Below are positions 32,432 through 45,800 of a stretch of 64,000 nt of DNA, piece by piece. The position numbers and the translations under genes are program-made. Position 1 is the first letter of the stretch; each line of letters starts with the position of its first letter. Where the stretch lies: contig SMMW01000549.1 of NCBI GenBank assembly GCA_004794655.1, forward strand, positions 434,001-498,000, read 5' to 3'. This DNA comes from Marisa cornuarietis. Taxonomy: Eukaryota > Mollusca > Gastropoda > Architaenioglossa > Ampullariidae. A model generated the notes under the pieces. The model was given only the letters and a program-made list of their open reading frames with translations, was not told the origin of the DNA and searched no databases.

Positions 32432-35400
32432 ATTCTGCAGCGTAACTCTAGCAAATCGGATGGATGGATGTGCAACTGTAGCAAACCTGCTAGAAACTTC
32501 TAGCCTGGCACACCACATAACACTTTAACTTAAAAAAAGCAAATGCAGCAAATATGCTAGATAATTTTTTAACATGTAAACCATTTAACTAAACGAGTAG
32601 AGAGTTTTATGGGGTTCTTTCATAAGTTTATGCTACCAAATTTTGGTTTTGGTAGCTCAGATTTGCTTTGAATGGAAGGAATATTTTTATCCAAGAAATT
32701 AACGATCAGAACAGAAAATTTAAATCAACTTGTGAAACAAAAGAAAGGAGTTTGGAGTTACATTTGTTTAAGTAAGGTCAAAGAGTACTTGATTAGTGGT
32801 CAGAGGAGTGAATTCTGTGACATTCAAGCACTAAATTATGATGGCATGTTTAAAGCAAAAAAAAAAAAAAAAAATTCTTGTACAAAATACCCTTTACCCT
32901 AGAAAGCTGTACATTTTGTATTTTTGCAGTAAATCTGCATAGAATACTGGGGGGAGACTGTGATAAGTACGATAAGATGATCTTATTGTGAAGTAATGGC
33001 ATTTGCATGGCTGGGTTTCCCAAATAACAAAGAGGAATGTAGGAATAAGAAAATATGTATTTGTATTTTACTTTGTTATATGCATAGTCTACTTACTTTG
33101 ATGCACTGTTTTCCAGGAGATGAAAATATTGCTCAAAAGAATTTTTTACAGAGTATTACCACAAAGTGTTCTGTTTCATAAAAGTACCACCACAGATTTT
33201 CTAAGGTTTGATGCCCTGGTGTTTTATTGCCCATGTGTTGCCTTTTGTGTTCTTAAATTTTATTAAAAGGGGTTTCTCAAAAGTGCTGTGATTTTCTTTT
33301 AATAACCAATTCACATCACTTGTGTCCTGATAATTTATCCACAAAGCTGCACAGTACATATTTGAATTTTTATTTACAAGCATATCAGAGATGTTCACAT
33401 TTTTACATTAACTATAATTTAAACATGATTTGATGCAAAGGTTTCTTAGCAAGTTTCTTATTTTTTATTAGCAAAGTATTACCACAGGTGTTCTTATGTA
33501 TAAATAGTTGTAACATCCCATGTTATTTGCTGATCTCTACAAGTATTGGGTTGGTGTACTGTCAAACAAATTTCCATAAATGGTTTATTGTCAAACTTAT
33601 TACTATAGGTCTTCATCTGTAATATCTGTCTCCATAAGTGTTCTACTGTTTAAGCATCACCATAAGTGTTCTGCTGTTTGACTGACAGCTTACCAATCTA
33701 CTGCCAAAGACTGCTTAACCTCTGTGTTTAGCTCATTATCTTGTGCCTACACAAACAAAATTTCATTTGTTATTTTGAATTTATCCTTTCATATCCATCA
33801 TGGCACTATAGTGTCTTCAACCCCTAAATTTGACTTTTTTTGTGTGTACATATTGTGATTTCTGTCTGTTAATAAAAAATATTGCATTAGTACAGTAGTG
33901 TCCTTAAAAATAACTAATCCCTTCTTTATAATAGCTTCAAGTATTTTGACTTCTGCAGAAAGAACATTAAGCAGTGAAGCAAAATGACTTTGTGAGAGGA
34001 CAAAAGAGTGTGCAGAAAAGAATAACTTTTGTTCATTGTGCTTTGAAGCCTGCAGGAAATTATTGGGTTCACATAGAAACTGTTTGTAACAGAAGACTAT
34101 TTTGAACAATTTGTGGACCCAACAACATGAATAAGCAGGATTGTGCTAGAGTGCCTATTGTTAGTGCCATATACTAGTAAAGCTTCATTTGACAAAAATA
34201 GTCAGCCATTCCTATCACATTATTCACGTCCTGGGACAGGTAAAGGCATCAATGAGAAAACTTTTTCATGTGAATTTAAATATGCATGTTTATTAATAGA
34301 TATAAACATTTGCCAAACATGTCAAAACATGTGGTATTGTGTTTGACTGTTAAGTACTGGCTTTGTGAATAGTTTTTTTTTTCTAACCCAAGACTATCTA
34401 ATGTCTTGTTTCATTTTTATCATCGATACCACGATCCTGTGTTCAATGTAAAGTATATTTGTTTTTGTAAGGGATTTAACTTGAACCTACATCTGTCTTT
34501 TTTGAGTTCTTGTATATTCAAAGTGTTCAGAAACAGAACTGTGTTCATTTTTAAAAACATTTATCATATATGATTTTCACCTTTTTTAAGGTTTCTATGC
34601 AAATGTTTTCTAATGATGTATAGTGTGTGCACATTATGCAGTTTACTGGAGACTAAAATTTTGTTTATTTTTAGATTTGATTATTACCGTTTCACACACA
34701 TACACCTATGTGGTGTCTGTCAGCTGGGAACAAGAGCAAGATGTCCCCAGTTCTTCAAGGTCCTCAGTTGCCAAACAAGATACCTTAAAAGAATCAATCG
34801 CTTTTGCAGTCTCCTTAAAAAAATGTCCAAGTCCTATGGCTGGTATGGTTTGCGCTTTTAACTCCTCACCCTGCTTCACATGTTCCCAACCCCACTTCTA
34901 TGCTACCCCTAACCTCAATCCAAACCCTAAACCCCACCCAAAATTGAGACCCAAACCATAAGAAAAATTTACCATTGCTCAGGTGTTCTATAGTTTATGT
35001 ACACAAAAATATGGCAGCTATAAATGATACCTAAGTGCTCTTTACCCCACATACAAACACTACTCAGCATGAAAATACTATTCCAGTATTCTAAATAATC
35101 CAGATGTAAAAGTGTTCAACGCCTAACAAATTTATTAGCTAATTACTGTTTTTCTGTTTATTGCATAGTGAGATGTTATATTATAAGAATACAAAGTTCT
35201 CAGTGTTTTGATTTTATGAGTTTTCTCCTTTTGAGAATGTTTCAAATCACTCTGCTGTTGAACAGAAAAAATTTGAAAAGCCAGGTCCCAGAAAACATGG
35301 TAATAGATTTGACCTTGTTGCGGCAAATTTCTATGCCAGTGATGAGAATTTTAGTTCTGGGGTTCCAAGCAAATATTACTCACTTGTTATGTCCATCTTT

Positions 35401-38400
35401 TTTTGGTAATGGGGATTCAGTTGCTGTTTTTATTTTTAACTTGGGCTACCATGGTATGTCCAGAAAACCTACTTTCATTCAGTTTAAATGAAACTGCTTT
35501 TACATCCCAGATAATTTAGTAGGTTTCATCAGTTTATTCTATTCACAAACAATATTATATTGTGCAATGATTTACTGATCTTTTCAAGTACTTTTGTTCT
35601 ATCACCAAAATCTTTGAGTGATTAATAAAGGTTTGGTTTTTTTTGTTCAGCAATGGGGATTTTGTATGCATTGAGCAATGACATGTTTTAGTTGTTTTTT
35701 GGCACCATGAGACTAAAATTAATAGCAGCAGTGGTATTTTTTCCCACCAGCCTTTTGGGAAGGTGATCAAAAATTTACTTTGTATATATATACAAAAAAT
35801 ATATGGAGAATTAGTGAGCCTCTGAAACCTTGTTATTGCATTTGACTGCAAATTGGATTGTTGCCTTATGATGCTTGCTCCAACCAGTGACAGGAAAACA
35901 TCAGTGACCATCCAGGAGTGAATGGTGGGTCCCTGATCTTTTAATAAAGTTGTGGATAAAGAGGTCTGGCCTCTAGAACTGGTTAGCCAGGTTAACTGTT
36001 CATAGACTGTACAATCACTCAGCTATTGTACATCAAACTTTTTTACCTGTATGTTACATTACTAGAACTTCTGTTCACAATTCTCAAGTATATCAAACAC
36101 AGCTATTCCAGTGACTTACATATTTTACTTTAGCTGCGCTGTCTGTACCTTGACACTTGCTCACTTTCGCAGGATAACTTTTTAAATGTTCTGGGAAAAA
36201 ATTATATCCATAACATCAAGCTTGAGCACTTGAAAGATAAAACTTCTCATGCTTGTACATTTGAAAGCATGAGAAAAAGTTGAAGCCGTCAAAGAATTGT
36301 GCTGATTTTAGAGCAAGTTATTTTTGAGAGTTTAGGTTAGTTTTTTCTGTTTATTACTTTCATTCGTTTAATTTTAATGAGCTGTAAAAAAAACTATAGT
36401 TTTATTATCTTTTATTTAATGATTGAAATATCACTGCCGTCCTGAAACAGAAATAAAATGTATTTTGATGTATTTTCATTTGCAGCTTTGTTTCTTGAGG
36501 CCTTTTAATTAGTAATTGGAAGAAATAAGGGGGGATGGAACAGAGAGGAAAAACTGGAATGGGGTTATGAGAACTTTTATCATGCAGTGAAAACATCGAA
36601 AATCGAGGGGTTAAAGGGAATTTATCAGCCACAGCTGTTACTGTAGATGAAAGCTGTTTTATAGGTATTCATCATATCTGCAAGATCCCCCCCCCCCAAC
36701 ATGCCACACAAAATAATAATAAAGCATTCTAACACATTCCTGTTTGCTGAAAAGATCGTGCTTTTCACAGAAATAAGTAAAAATGTGCTTCAGACAACAT
36801 AGATTGACTATAAAACAGCAATACAGTACAAGATCATGCATAAGAAAGGTCATATGTACTATAAGTATGCATCAATGATCAAAATACGATAAAACCTTAA
36901 ATAAAATATAAGCACATACATTTTCTTTTCTCAGAGATCAGTTGCATGTTAATCTTATCATGGATTATATACCCAGAGGCCATGTGTACTGGTCTATAAA
37001 TGTATTACTATTACAACAGGGGCCCAGGCATTGCAGGGAGAGATTGCCGAACAAATTATTTTGCCTGCAAACTCTTTTAGCTGTAGTACCCATTACTGTC
37101 AACTTCTGTTCTACCAATACTTGATATAAGCCAAAGTTTATTCAGTAACTGACACATGTGGTGTCAGCTGGAGATAGTGAATCACTTGTTTCAAGACAGT
37201 AACAAGACAATCAAAAATGCTGGTCATGCCTACTTATCTTTCTCCTAGGGTACCCTATGTGTCAATGACGTAAAGCATGATGTATGTCATCCCCTTCCCT
37301 GCACTGATCTCAAGGCCATTCCTAATGGAAAAATTAAATAACGAAACAGCAAAATTCCCAGGTGGCCTAAAGTCCTGTTGCTTTGGCAAACGTTTGTTTG
37401 CAAATGTTGAACAAAGTTTTAATGTCCCAAACATTTGCCCCAGAGCCATCAGTTTCCCATGACCCCCATACATAACTTGGTCAAACATTCAACATTGTGG
37501 ATTGCACACATCTGTGTGTGTGCCTGTGATTTTGTTGTTTATTAAAATAACTAGAAACTGATAAGCCTTTCAATGTTTTAGTCATTTCTATTTATTGCCG
37601 TGTTTTGTCTTGTGTATCAGGCAAAGTGTTTGTGTGAGGGTTGGGGTAGGTGGAAGGGTGGTTTTAATTTAATCGACTAATTGGTGTGCGAGTGTAATGA
37701 GTATATATAAAGGGCCCAAATTGGTCGTCTCCCTATCATCAGAGACTATTTTGATTTGTGATGACTTTTCATAGAGACATTAATATTGTTAGTATACTTC
37801 GTCAGTAGTGACTGTACAAGAAATCCGTACAAAATTCTAAAGCTTACAATAAAAATTCATTTGTGAACACAACTTGAAAATGGAGTAGGTCTACAGAACC
37901 ACGTCACTGTGACATGCTCCCACCTTAAAGCTTAAAGAGGCAATCCATAGTCCTATATTAGTTGAAAACATGCAAAGACGTGTTACTAAATAACTTTTAT
38001 AATGAAAGATATGTTTTACTTAGATAGAGTTATATATAACTATACTCTCTGAAGGAAAGGGGGATCAGGGGGCTAATTCAAATGTTCAAGATTTTTCACG
38101 AATACGATGATATCGATATGCAAGTATTTTTCTCACCACTACGAATTAACGTTACTCGAAATTCTGATGGAAAAGTATTCATCTGACGTACATGATCCTC
38201 TACTAAATATTACTTTTCGCAGAGAGTTGCTGCAAATTATAACTCACTGCCTAACTAAAAAAAAAATCCAAATAGGCACCAAATTTGAATAGCTTCAAAA
38301 ACTCTCTAAACAGCCCAAAATTTGTAGAACTGTTTTAGTTTTGACAGTTAAGAAACTATATTGTCAACTCAGACCCAGACAACGATCCATTAAGTGAATT

Positions 38401-40085
38401 TAAAAGGGGACGTTAAATAGCCCGTGTAGCAAGTTACAACAATGTGACAAACTATACACAAAAGTAAGCTAAATGTAAAAGCAATTATGCACAAAAGTAA
38501 GCTAAATGTAAGACTAATAGTTATCTGTTATCAGTAAAGCAGAATTTTCGATCAGTGAAGTGAACGTTGAGACGACAAGCCACCTGCGATTTGCAATCAG
38601 CGAAAGGACCGTCCTTTTGTTGTTGTTGTTGACTTTGAAAGGGAAAGTGCTTCCACCTCTCGGTGATTTCGCATGAAAAGGACCGTCCAGTTACCTCGTC
38701 TCATTTTATAGCACCCCTGGACATCGATTCTTGGCGGAAATGACCGCTATAAACAGTCATGAACTGCGACCTTACGCGCATGCGCAGACCACGTTGAGAA
38801 TTTTATTCTACATGAGAAAGCGGGTCTTGCTACCTGAGAAATCGGGTCTTGCTACACCCGCGATCCTAAGCAAATGATAGCCAGTGCGGCAGTGCCTACT
38901 ATACTAATTGCGAATATCCACAAGCAATCCATGCACTTTTTTTTTATAAGTCTCTGTGTTATCTCACATACCATGCAAAAAACACACGCCAAATACTGTT
39001 ATATTTACGGTCTTCGTGGATCCACAAACCTAACGAATAGTCCACCACAATTACGGCATAATATAGCTGTAACTGTCCATATTCGGCAATTATATAAATC
39101 GTATATACGAAAAAGGTAATATGACACAAATTGTCGTGGGTCAGCACGAGGTTCAAGCAAAGATAGTAAATGCTAGTATTTGGTACTAATATTTAGTTAA
39201 AGTGAGGATCGAAATTCACCCTTGGCTCGCTGTGCTGTTAGCGGATTTTACCGGTTAACCGAGACTCTCTGGCCACGACTATCGCGAACGCAGAGCAGAC
39301 GACAAGCGCTGAAACTCAGTGACACAGGTGATGCGAGCGTAACGTAGATTCTTTTTCCTTTCTTTTTTAGGTCTTGATAAAATTCGTTTTTATTGTTTAA
39401 AGTCTTTCCCATTTAGACGTATTTGACCCTTACACAATCTCCGGTGCGTGGAACTCGTTGCTTGTGATGCAATACTGATGTACGGTCTTGTGCTGCAAGT
39501 AAAATTGTGATTTGGTTGACCCCACGCCGGCTTTAGCGATCGATTCAGGTCACGTTCAGTCATGTTTTTGAAACAGAAATAATTATTTTCAATAAAGTGA
39601 CATATTTAAGAGCATAGATAAACGATTTTTGAAACAGTGGGATTTCACAGACGTAGATTAAGGTACGAACTTTATTCCTGGTACTGTAGCGCAGTTGTGG
39701 ACAGAACATTATTAGCACCATTCATGGTTGCAGGCTGTACTTTAGAATCGTGAATGACTAAATTCTTATAAGATTTTAAATATTTTATTAATTTATAAAA
39801 CGGTGAATAATTAAGCTTTTGAGCGATTTTTAACTAGAATGCAAGACAGCGAATAAAATGTAATCATGGCTTACGATATACTTCAGTCACAGAGAATTAG
39901 TGCATGGAATCCAAGGACCAAATATGAAATTGCGGTTTCACTTTCAGTTTCATTATAAAATGTTTGGAGAAAAATCATGTGACGTGATACTTTTATTTCA
40001 CATCCAGGTCCTTCACATATATCACGCAATTTATAAGCATTTTGGATTTTTTCAAAACAGATTTCATTTTCATGATCTAAGAGAT
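32432..40085. other. FGFR 3' UTR, intergenic DNA and upstream region of SLC22 gene
   Basis: AT-rich, with no coding exon recognised. It contains degenerate repeats at 33150-33690 (CCATAAGTGTTCT units), tandem duplications at 38457-38511 (33-base period) and 38808-38851 (22-base period), and a SINE tail near 38619-38680. A TATA-box-like TATATATAAAG lies at 37702-37712. Confidence 0.6.
37702..37740 (+). promoter_or_regulatory. TATA-box-like site, possible promoter
   Basis: TATATATAAAGGGCCC is followed about 25-30 bases later by TCATCAGA, which could serve as an initiator. The SLC22 coding start is 2.3 kb downstream and seems to need an upstream non-coding exon. The pairing is inference only. 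Confidence 0.25.
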
Positions 40086-42836
40086 ATGGGACTGGGAAAA
40101 AGTCTCGACCAGCTGGTTGCACAACTGGGAGAACGGAGTCGCTTCCAGATTCTTCTTCTGCTGTTTGTGGGGTGCAATTACATACCCGTAGTCTTCAACC
40201 ATGTCATTATGGCTTTCTATGGCTCTGCACCAGGGCATCACTGTAGAGTCACGTCTGCAGTGGCTTCTGACAATCTTTCATACACCATCAGTCATGAACA
40301 GTATGTAATTAAAATTTACACATTTTAAAATATTGAGATACAATTGAATCTGTGTATTGCAGTTGAATATATGTGTATTGTCTCAATTACCTTGTGTATG
40401 TGTGTGTGCATGCACACACCCGCTTGCTCAGTCATGTGCATTTATACATGTTATTTATGTAATAATTTGTCTGCATATTTTTGTGTTACATATATCTAGC
40501 AAGTCTTTTGTCATTTAAATGATTGTTTAAGAAATGTCACAATTTCAGTTTTGCCCAAGTGATATTGGTCCTGGACATAATGTGCTTGTGACGACTCATG
40601 AGAGATTAACATCTCTTATCAGCTTTTGTTTTGTTGGTCAGCCAGGAAGCCTTCTTTTATGAAAATATGTAAATGCAACCCTACTTGTATTGTTATATTC
40701 TGGTCACAACCGATGACTTTAAAAGTCTTGCAGCAGCAGTCCCTCAACGTTCCTTATTTTATATCCAATGGCTTACAAAACTTTAAACTGTTGACTTATA
40801 TAAACATAGTGTAGTTTGTAATTACACATTTAAAATTTTTTATTACTTTAGTAGCTGCACAAAAAAATTTTAATATTAAAAGGTATGTTTAATAGTGAAT
40901 AAGAGAAAGACTTAAAGAAATGCTACATAGAAAGGAATTTGACTAGCATGTTATCAGTCAGGTTTAGTATCACTTTTTTTTTGCACTACTGGCTTGAAGT
41001 TTATGTGATGGAAAATATCAGTGATCCGTGAAGTACATGAGACTGGTGAGACTATGTGTGCCATAGTAAGAAGCAGAAACATACCTTTATGCACAGTTAA
41101 TTCACTGTATCCTAGTAATCACACTTGGAGATGACAATATGAAGCTTTCTCCCCACCCCCTAAACCAGTAACACTTTTGCAGTTAAATTAACTGATGGCT
41201 TCTCACAAGGTGTAAGTGTAATTCCCATATAAAAAAAAACTACCTGCACTGACTCAGACCATGAAATGTTAGAATTTTTGTCTTAAATAATCAGTGCGTA
41301 GCAATTAAGGGCTCTAACGTACTTTGAATTGGTCAAGCTACCTAGTCATTACTGTCACAGAATAAAATAGCTGAGAGTTTCTAATGACCTGGCACAAAAG
41401 ACAGGGTTGTTGTTTTTATTATTGACTTTGACCCATTTATTCATTCCTTATCACTGATCGAGGTTGACCATCAAGAGTTATAATATATATGGAAGCATAT
41501 TCAAGTATATGCAAAATAAATATTTTCAATGAGTTATAATTTAGGTTTTGTCACAATCTGAAACTTGCCATGCAAACTCTTTGAATAGAAAATAAAGGTT
41601 TTGCATTGTAATGGATAAGGATGATCAAAATTTCATTTATATCAACTTTAAAAAAAAATTCTCACCCAGTCTGAAATCTTTCTTTTCCTTCAGAAATCCA
41701 GGTAAGGTTTTCAGTATCAGATCCTTGTTTGCAGATAACAGTTTGATTTGATTATTAGGAGCACCAATCAGTTGCTCATGCTAAGTCTATGTAGTTATGT
41801 TTTAAATTCAAGGTCTGTGTTGTATCTGTTGCTGCTGGGATGTTGGATCACAGCATTTTTCAATGACTGTATGTGAAATTTTGCAATCTTTATTCTCTTT
41901 GGGACTTTAATAAAATCTGGATGACTCTACACAGTCAGTTAATAAGTACACGCAGGTGGAAAATAATGCAGTATTTCTTTGAGATATATATGTAGTGTGT
42001 TTCAAAATAAGGTAGGAATTTTCATCTACATCTTGAAGATTGTATAGGGACATATACACATGTTTATGCATGTGCGCACACATGCTGCCTCCTTCCCCCA
42101 TACATACACACACACACCCTACACACACAGCTATCAATACTGCTTTACAAGATCTAGTTGACGTAATGACTTTGTACACATGCTGCCTCCTTCCCCCATA
42201 CATACACACACACACCCTACACACACAGCTATCAATACTGCTTTACAAGATCTAGTTGACGTAATGACCTTGTACCAAGCCTTCAATTTTATCATTAGCT
42301 GTTTTTGCACGTACACTTAAAATGAAATAAGGACACAATGCATTGTCCTTATACATGCATTATCCTTATAACTTTATAGTTATTTTTTATTTATGTGTGT
42401 GGCCATGATATTGCCTTAGTTGCTGGCACAGTGTTAAACACAACCAACCAATGTTATTTATGTGTGTGAATATTTTGTTTTACCTTGACAGATTTGGAAA
42501 TATGACAGTGCTAATGGAGGAGGCTGTTGATAAATGCACAACTCAATTGTTCCTTCATTCTGGAATCAACACCAGTGTTGTATGTCAAGAGGGACAGTGG
42601 GCGTATGAATCTAGTTTTGGTGAAAAAACTATAGTCTCAGAAGTAAGAGCTGCAAACTAAACCAAAATAATTCCCTTAACATAGGATTGTCTCCTTTGTA
42701 AACTGTCAGGAGAATTTTGCTTTGCTGAATGTTTAGAACATCGTCATTAAAGGTTACTGCAGCATATGTCATGCCCCTCTCTGTCCTGTCTATATTTATG
42801 TGTGTGTATGTGCATGTGTGTGAATGTGCGCATGCA

Positions 42837-42868
<32 letters not shown>

Positions 42869-45800
42869 GTTTTTGTTGACTTTCTTTGATTTTTACAGTT
42901 CACTCCAGTCTTGCCCCCCACCCCTAAAAACAATCATGTAGATGTGTGTCATATCTATGCAGATAGTTTTCATTTTATCATTGTGGTCACATAATCAGCG
43001 TGCTAAATCTTTCTGCAGATGTCAGAGATATATTTGCTCCCACACTGTTTGTCTTTCAACTAGATTTCTTGTTTACAATAGTCACAGTTACTGTTTTTTG
43101 AAAGTTACCTGAGTCATGATAGGAGAGTTGTACCTCTGTCGCCGTTTGGTCAATGTCTTAGGAAAATGCAATAAATGTACTTTGTTGCTCTTAATCTCAT
43201 ACATATTTTTGTGACCTTTAGAATATACGGTTTATTCATAGCCAAGGGTAGTTCCTATATCATGTTAGAGGTGGTCTGGTGGCAAAACATTTATGCCTGT
43301 CTCCAGTACAGTGGGAATTTTCTGTCCTGGGTTCAGATTGTGTCCCAGGCGCACTGTTCTTTCACTGCATATGGTGTCTATTTACAGGACCAGCTGCTTG
43401 ACATCATATAGCCTTAGTTTCTGGATTGACATAAAAACACCTATTTCCTATAATATGTTAGGTAACTGTGTGCAACTTAAAGAGTAACTGAACTATATTA
43501 AAGTATAAACATATATGCATGCATCCTTCAAAAGGATGTATCTTTATGTATGATTATCTATTTACTTCATTTGTCAATTCATTCTGTTTGTTTGGCAACC
43601 TGTAGTTTGATTAAAATGATAAAAAGAATGGTGTCAGATGAACACTTAAAAATAAGCCACGGTTAGCACTGAAAGATTAAGAACTTTTACTGAGTTTCCA
43701 GTCACTCTTGTTGGTTCAATTGGTAGTTAGATTTTTTGAGAGAATAAACATGAAACGATTACATGTGATCTTTAGTTACATTTTACGTTTTGTCTACAGT
43801 GGGATTTAGTATGTCAGTACAAGTACCTAAACAGCCTGGCAACAACAATCTACTTCAGTGGTGTTATGATTGGGGGACTTTTGTTTGGTCACCTGTCCGA
43901 TAATATTGGTCGTCTTCCAGTATTGCTGATCACTCTTTACCTACCCATTGGTCTGGGTGTTGGTATGGCCTTTGTGCCAAGCTACACTGTATTTGTTTTA
44001 TTGAGATTTTTTCAAGGAGTACTTATGCAGGTATGTTGTCTGACATCAGCACTTTTTTATCATGATTTTTTTTGTTGAAAATGTTTTATAATATGTAATT
44101 ATTTGAATATTATAAACTACTTATGTTAATCCAGTTATGTTTATTGCAGTAAATGCAAATAATATTAGCACATGTACTAAATTGTGCAAATCAGAATCTC
44201 AACTTAAAAACAAAGTCTGCTTCTTTTAAAAAAAGAAACATTCTACCAAAACACATATACTGTGTATAATGCAGTATTAATCCATTCTTTACATTGAATA
44301 ACTTACCATACCGTAATGGCTGGGGGAGGAGCATATGACTTTGTTTAACTTTTGCTCAGACAAAAATAAATGTTTTGTGTTTTATGTATTCAAGGCCTTT
44401 TAGTTAAGGGCCTTGACTCTACTGCGTCAAGAAAATCATTTTTGCCAAAATTGCAATGCAGGGTCTGCAAACCTCGAGCTATGTTCTTGTCATGGAGTTT
44501 TTTAGCCCACATCAGCGTCCAACTGTAGGTGCAGTGATGGAATGTTTTTGGGGCACCACAGTCATGGTGCTACCTGGCTTGGCTTACCTCCTGCCCAACT
44601 GGAGGCACCTTCAACTTGCCATCAGTCTGCCCAGCCTGCTGAGTGTCATTTACATTTGGTAGGTTGTTCACTGATAAAGGGAATACATTATTTCATCCTT
44701 TTTTATGTCAAAGATTTATGTAATATAATTTCAACAACCAAAAGTGGGCTACTCTACTTTTTTTTAATTTCCACATTGTTCAGCTATTGATGGTTAACAT
44801 AAAATCCAAAAGGCAGAACCATTGAAGAGATGAAGTTCATAAGTAATTCACAAATATTTTTCTTCAATAGGTTTGTTCCTGAATCAATACGGTGGCTACT
44901 TTTGAAGGGAAAGATTGAAAAGGGAAGGATGCTGGTGACAAGGATGTGCAACTTCAACAAGATTCCATTTCCCAAAGAGGCATGGGAATGTGTCCAAAAC
45001 GAGGTGGAGATAGTTTCTGCTGCACCACACTCCTCATACAACATGACCCATCTTATGCGCACCAGACGATTACGCCAGCGCTCTCTTGTTCTTTACTACC
45101 TGTGGTAAGTGGCAATTAGAAATATCTTTAAAAAGTTTGAGGTATTCCAGCTCTATCATCTTTTATTTGTGGCAATTGGCACTTGAAAAATCTCTGAAAG
45201 AAGTTGCATGCATGAAATTTCAATCAGCAGACTTGGATTAACATCTTGCCTTGATCAACAGACAAATCTGAATCTGTTGCAAAAATAGTGTGTAAAATAT
45301 CTTCTTGTGCTGTTCTACTTAAACATTCTCATCTGTCTTTAAACTTTGCAGGGAGAGCTGTTTCTCTCAAAGTCCTGATTTACCCCTGTGTCTTACAGGG
45401 GTTAATGTTTGAAAACAAGAACCTGCAATTAAGTAATGAATTTACAATCAGGTTTCTTTGTACAATTTTTTAGTTTTTAATCTGCCTAATCAACAAGCAG
45501 TACATTTTTCCTTATCCTGTAGTTTCACATTTGACTGCTCTAAAAGGCTTATTTTTTATTCTTTTATTTAGACCTGTCTTGAGCAGCAGTAAGCAAATCA
45601 AATGTGGTATGGCCAGTTCATTCTTTTATGTTAGTCAGACAATTTTGGGGGGGTCTTGGCACCTCTCCAAGGTATTTAGAAAGATGCTCTTGGAGTGTTG
45701 TACTTAACCAGATCAGCTTGCATCACTTTATTGTTGCAGCCCACCAAGATGGCACTCATGCTTTTGACATAATCATTGATTTTATATTCCACATAGGAAA

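Noticed and set aside
34895..34965. CCCTAA-like words suggesting an interstitial telomere repeat
   Set aside because: Only a few irregular copies (CCCCTAACC, ACCCTAAACC) in a C-rich stretch; no regular TTAGGG array.
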